Source: Marinifilum sp. D714
GTDB taxonomy: Bacteria; Bacteroidota; Bacteroidia; Bacteroidales; Marinifilaceae
NCBI RefSeq assembly: GCF_030851345.1
Contig: NZ_JALPNU010000014.1
Coordinates: forward strand, 33,247-97,246
Direction: 5' to 3'
Length of the DNA stretch: 64,000 nucleotides
A model generated the notes under the pieces. That model saw only the letters and a program-made list of their open reading frames with translations, had not been told where the DNA came from and ran no database searches. The position numbers were made by a program, and so were the translations under genes. Positions within the stretch are counted from its first letter, which is position 1. The number at the start of each line of letters is the position of its first letter. Positions 63,282 through 64,000 of the stretch are shown here, piece after piece.

Positions 63282-63632
63282 ATGGGAATTATCGAATTGG
63301 AAGGCATGGAGTTTTATGCCTATCACGGATGTTTTAAAGAGGAGCAGATTGTAGGGAACAAATTCACCGTGTATGTACGCATGGAGTACGATGAAACAAA
63401 GGCTGCCCAAAGCGATTACATTGGCGATGCTTTAAACTACCAGCGTGCCTACGAAAAAATTAAGGAGCAACTGCAAATTAAATCGCATTTGTTGGAGCAT
63501 GTTTGCCAGCGAATTTTGGATATGTTGTACGAAAACTTCCCAGAATTGCAGCATGCAACGGTAAAAGTATCGAAAATGAACCCGCCAATGGGTGGACAAA
63601 TAGAAAAAGTTAGCCTTACGCTGAGCCGTTAA
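63282..63632 (+). CDS. folB: Dihydroneopterin aldolase
   Basis: A 116-residue folate-pathway enzyme. It has the FolB opening IIELEGMEFYAYHGCFKEEQIVGNKF (with the conserved Tyr and His), DALNYQRAYE, LLEHVCQRI and the end VKVSKMNPPMGGQIEKVSLTLS. It cleaves dihydroneopterin to hydroxymethyldihydropterin. Separate from the tRNA gene that follows. Confidence 0.96.
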   Translation: MGIIELEGMEFYAYHGCFKEEQIVGNKFTVYVRMEYDETKAAQSDYIGDALNYQRAYEKIKEQLQIKSHLLEHVCQRILDMLYENFPELQHATVKVSKMNPPMGGQIEKVSLTLSR

Positions 63633-63696
63633 GCCATTGATAATGCTAACTTTGCATTTTGGGCGTGAAATTTTTGTTACAAAAGCTAGCAAAAAG

Positions 63697-63729
63697 TTTG
63701 CATAGGTAAAACAGAAATTTATATCTTTG
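63697..63729 (+). promoter_or_regulatory. Promoter of tRNA-Cys
   Basis: TTTG at 63697-63700, 21 bases, TATCTTTG at 63722-63729; about 20 bases before the tRNA. Confidence 0.65.
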
Positions 63730-63750
63730 CAACGCCTTTAAGGGAGATAG

Positions 63751-63821
63751 GGTCTCTTGGCCGAGTGGCTAGGCAGCGGTCTGCAAAACCGTCTACGGCG
63801 GTTCGAATCCGCCAGAGACCT
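63751..63821 (+). tRNA. tRNA-Cys, anticodon GCA
   Basis: A cloverleaf of 71 bases: acceptor GGTCTCT/AGAGACC, D arm GCCGAGTGGCTAGGC, anticodon loop CTGCAAA with GCA at 63783-63785, T arm GGCGGTTCGAATCCGCC. Discriminator base is T, the identity base for Cys. CCA is not encoded. Confidence 0.97.
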
Positions 63822-63838
63822 CTGGAAAATTCGAATAA

Positions 63839-63866
63839 AACCTCATTTGCTTATGCAGATGAGGTT
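63839..63866 (+). terminator. Intrinsic terminator after tRNA-Cys
   Basis: Twelve-pair stem AACCTCATTTGC/GCAGATGAGGTT (one G-U pair), loop TTAT, T-run. The remaining 130 bases to the window end show nothing recognised. Confidence 0.9.
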
Positions 63867-64000
63867 TTTTGTTTTTATATATTTTCTAGTTAATGCCTTT
63901 ATTCTGGATCAAGATGAAAACTTGAGGGGAGTGTATGTTTCAAGCATAAATTTTAGAAAGTCTGAATAGGAAAAACTCAATTTCCCTCACACCTCTAAAA

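Noticed and set aside
63757..63969. 70-codon reading frame across tRNA-Cys
   Set aside because: It is a read-through of the tRNA gene and its terminator.

Overview
The window is a 64 kb chromosomal segment of a low-GC member of the phylum Bacteroidota. Evidence for this: SusC/SusD outer-membrane transport pairs under a FecI/FecR-type sigma/anti-sigma pair, type IX secretion and gliding genes (sprE/porW, porX, gldH), HU-CCDC81/SPOR and PSP1 proteins typical of the phylum, B12-dependent ribonucleotide reductase, and many promoters of the Bacteroidota form TTTG-N19-TAnnTTTG. The gene families would suit the Marinilabiliales/Marinifilaceae, but that placement is a guess. No insertion sequences, phage genes or CRISPR arrays were seen. 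Nearly everything is vertically inherited-looking housekeeping DNA with a few accessory islands.

Layout. 1-7.3 kb: radA start, a heptose-type nucleotidyltransferase, panD-panC, a half-size GT5 starch synthase domain, glmS, and a rfbB-galE pair. 7.4-14.4 kb: HU/SPOR protein, metG, LD-carboxypeptidase, YraN, a single-domain response regulator, YjbR, and a secreted C1-type peptidase. 14.5-22.4 kb: sigma factor, FecR anti-sigma, STN-containing SusC, SusD and a HExxH lipoprotein, one substrate-import unit. 22.5-29.8 kb: GntR regulator followed by galK-galT-SSS transporter-galE-galM, a complete Leloir pathway with its own importer; matching candidate operators lie in the gntR and galK promoters. 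30.3-38.3 kb: LuxE-like ligase, pgk, holB, PSP1, gldH, trmB, alkyltransferase-like protein, Mrp. 38.4-41.5 kb: an accessory stretch of unknown secreted proteins. 42.2-49.3 kb: sprE/porW-porX-tsaE-ald. 49.3-64 kb: HAD phosphatase, a 1149-residue outer-membrane barrel, waaA, nrdJ, a second single-domain response regulator, gltX, a LURP-one/tubby-like protein, glnS, folB and tRNA-Cys(GCA).

The most unusual signals are two intergenic arrays of degenerate repeats with very regular spacing: one of 21 bp (about 29999-30313) and one of 20-21 bp (about 41615-41899). They have unrelated consensus sequences but nearly the same period, close to two turns of the DNA helix. I know of no described element that matches them. 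Other items worth checking are a candidate small RNA between nrdJ and a response regulator (about 58095-58235), a structured leader upstream of mrp, an apparently leaderless HU/SPOR gene, and a long SprE/PorW with three tandem C-terminal domains. All functional calls are from reading motifs and protein sequence; no database search was run.
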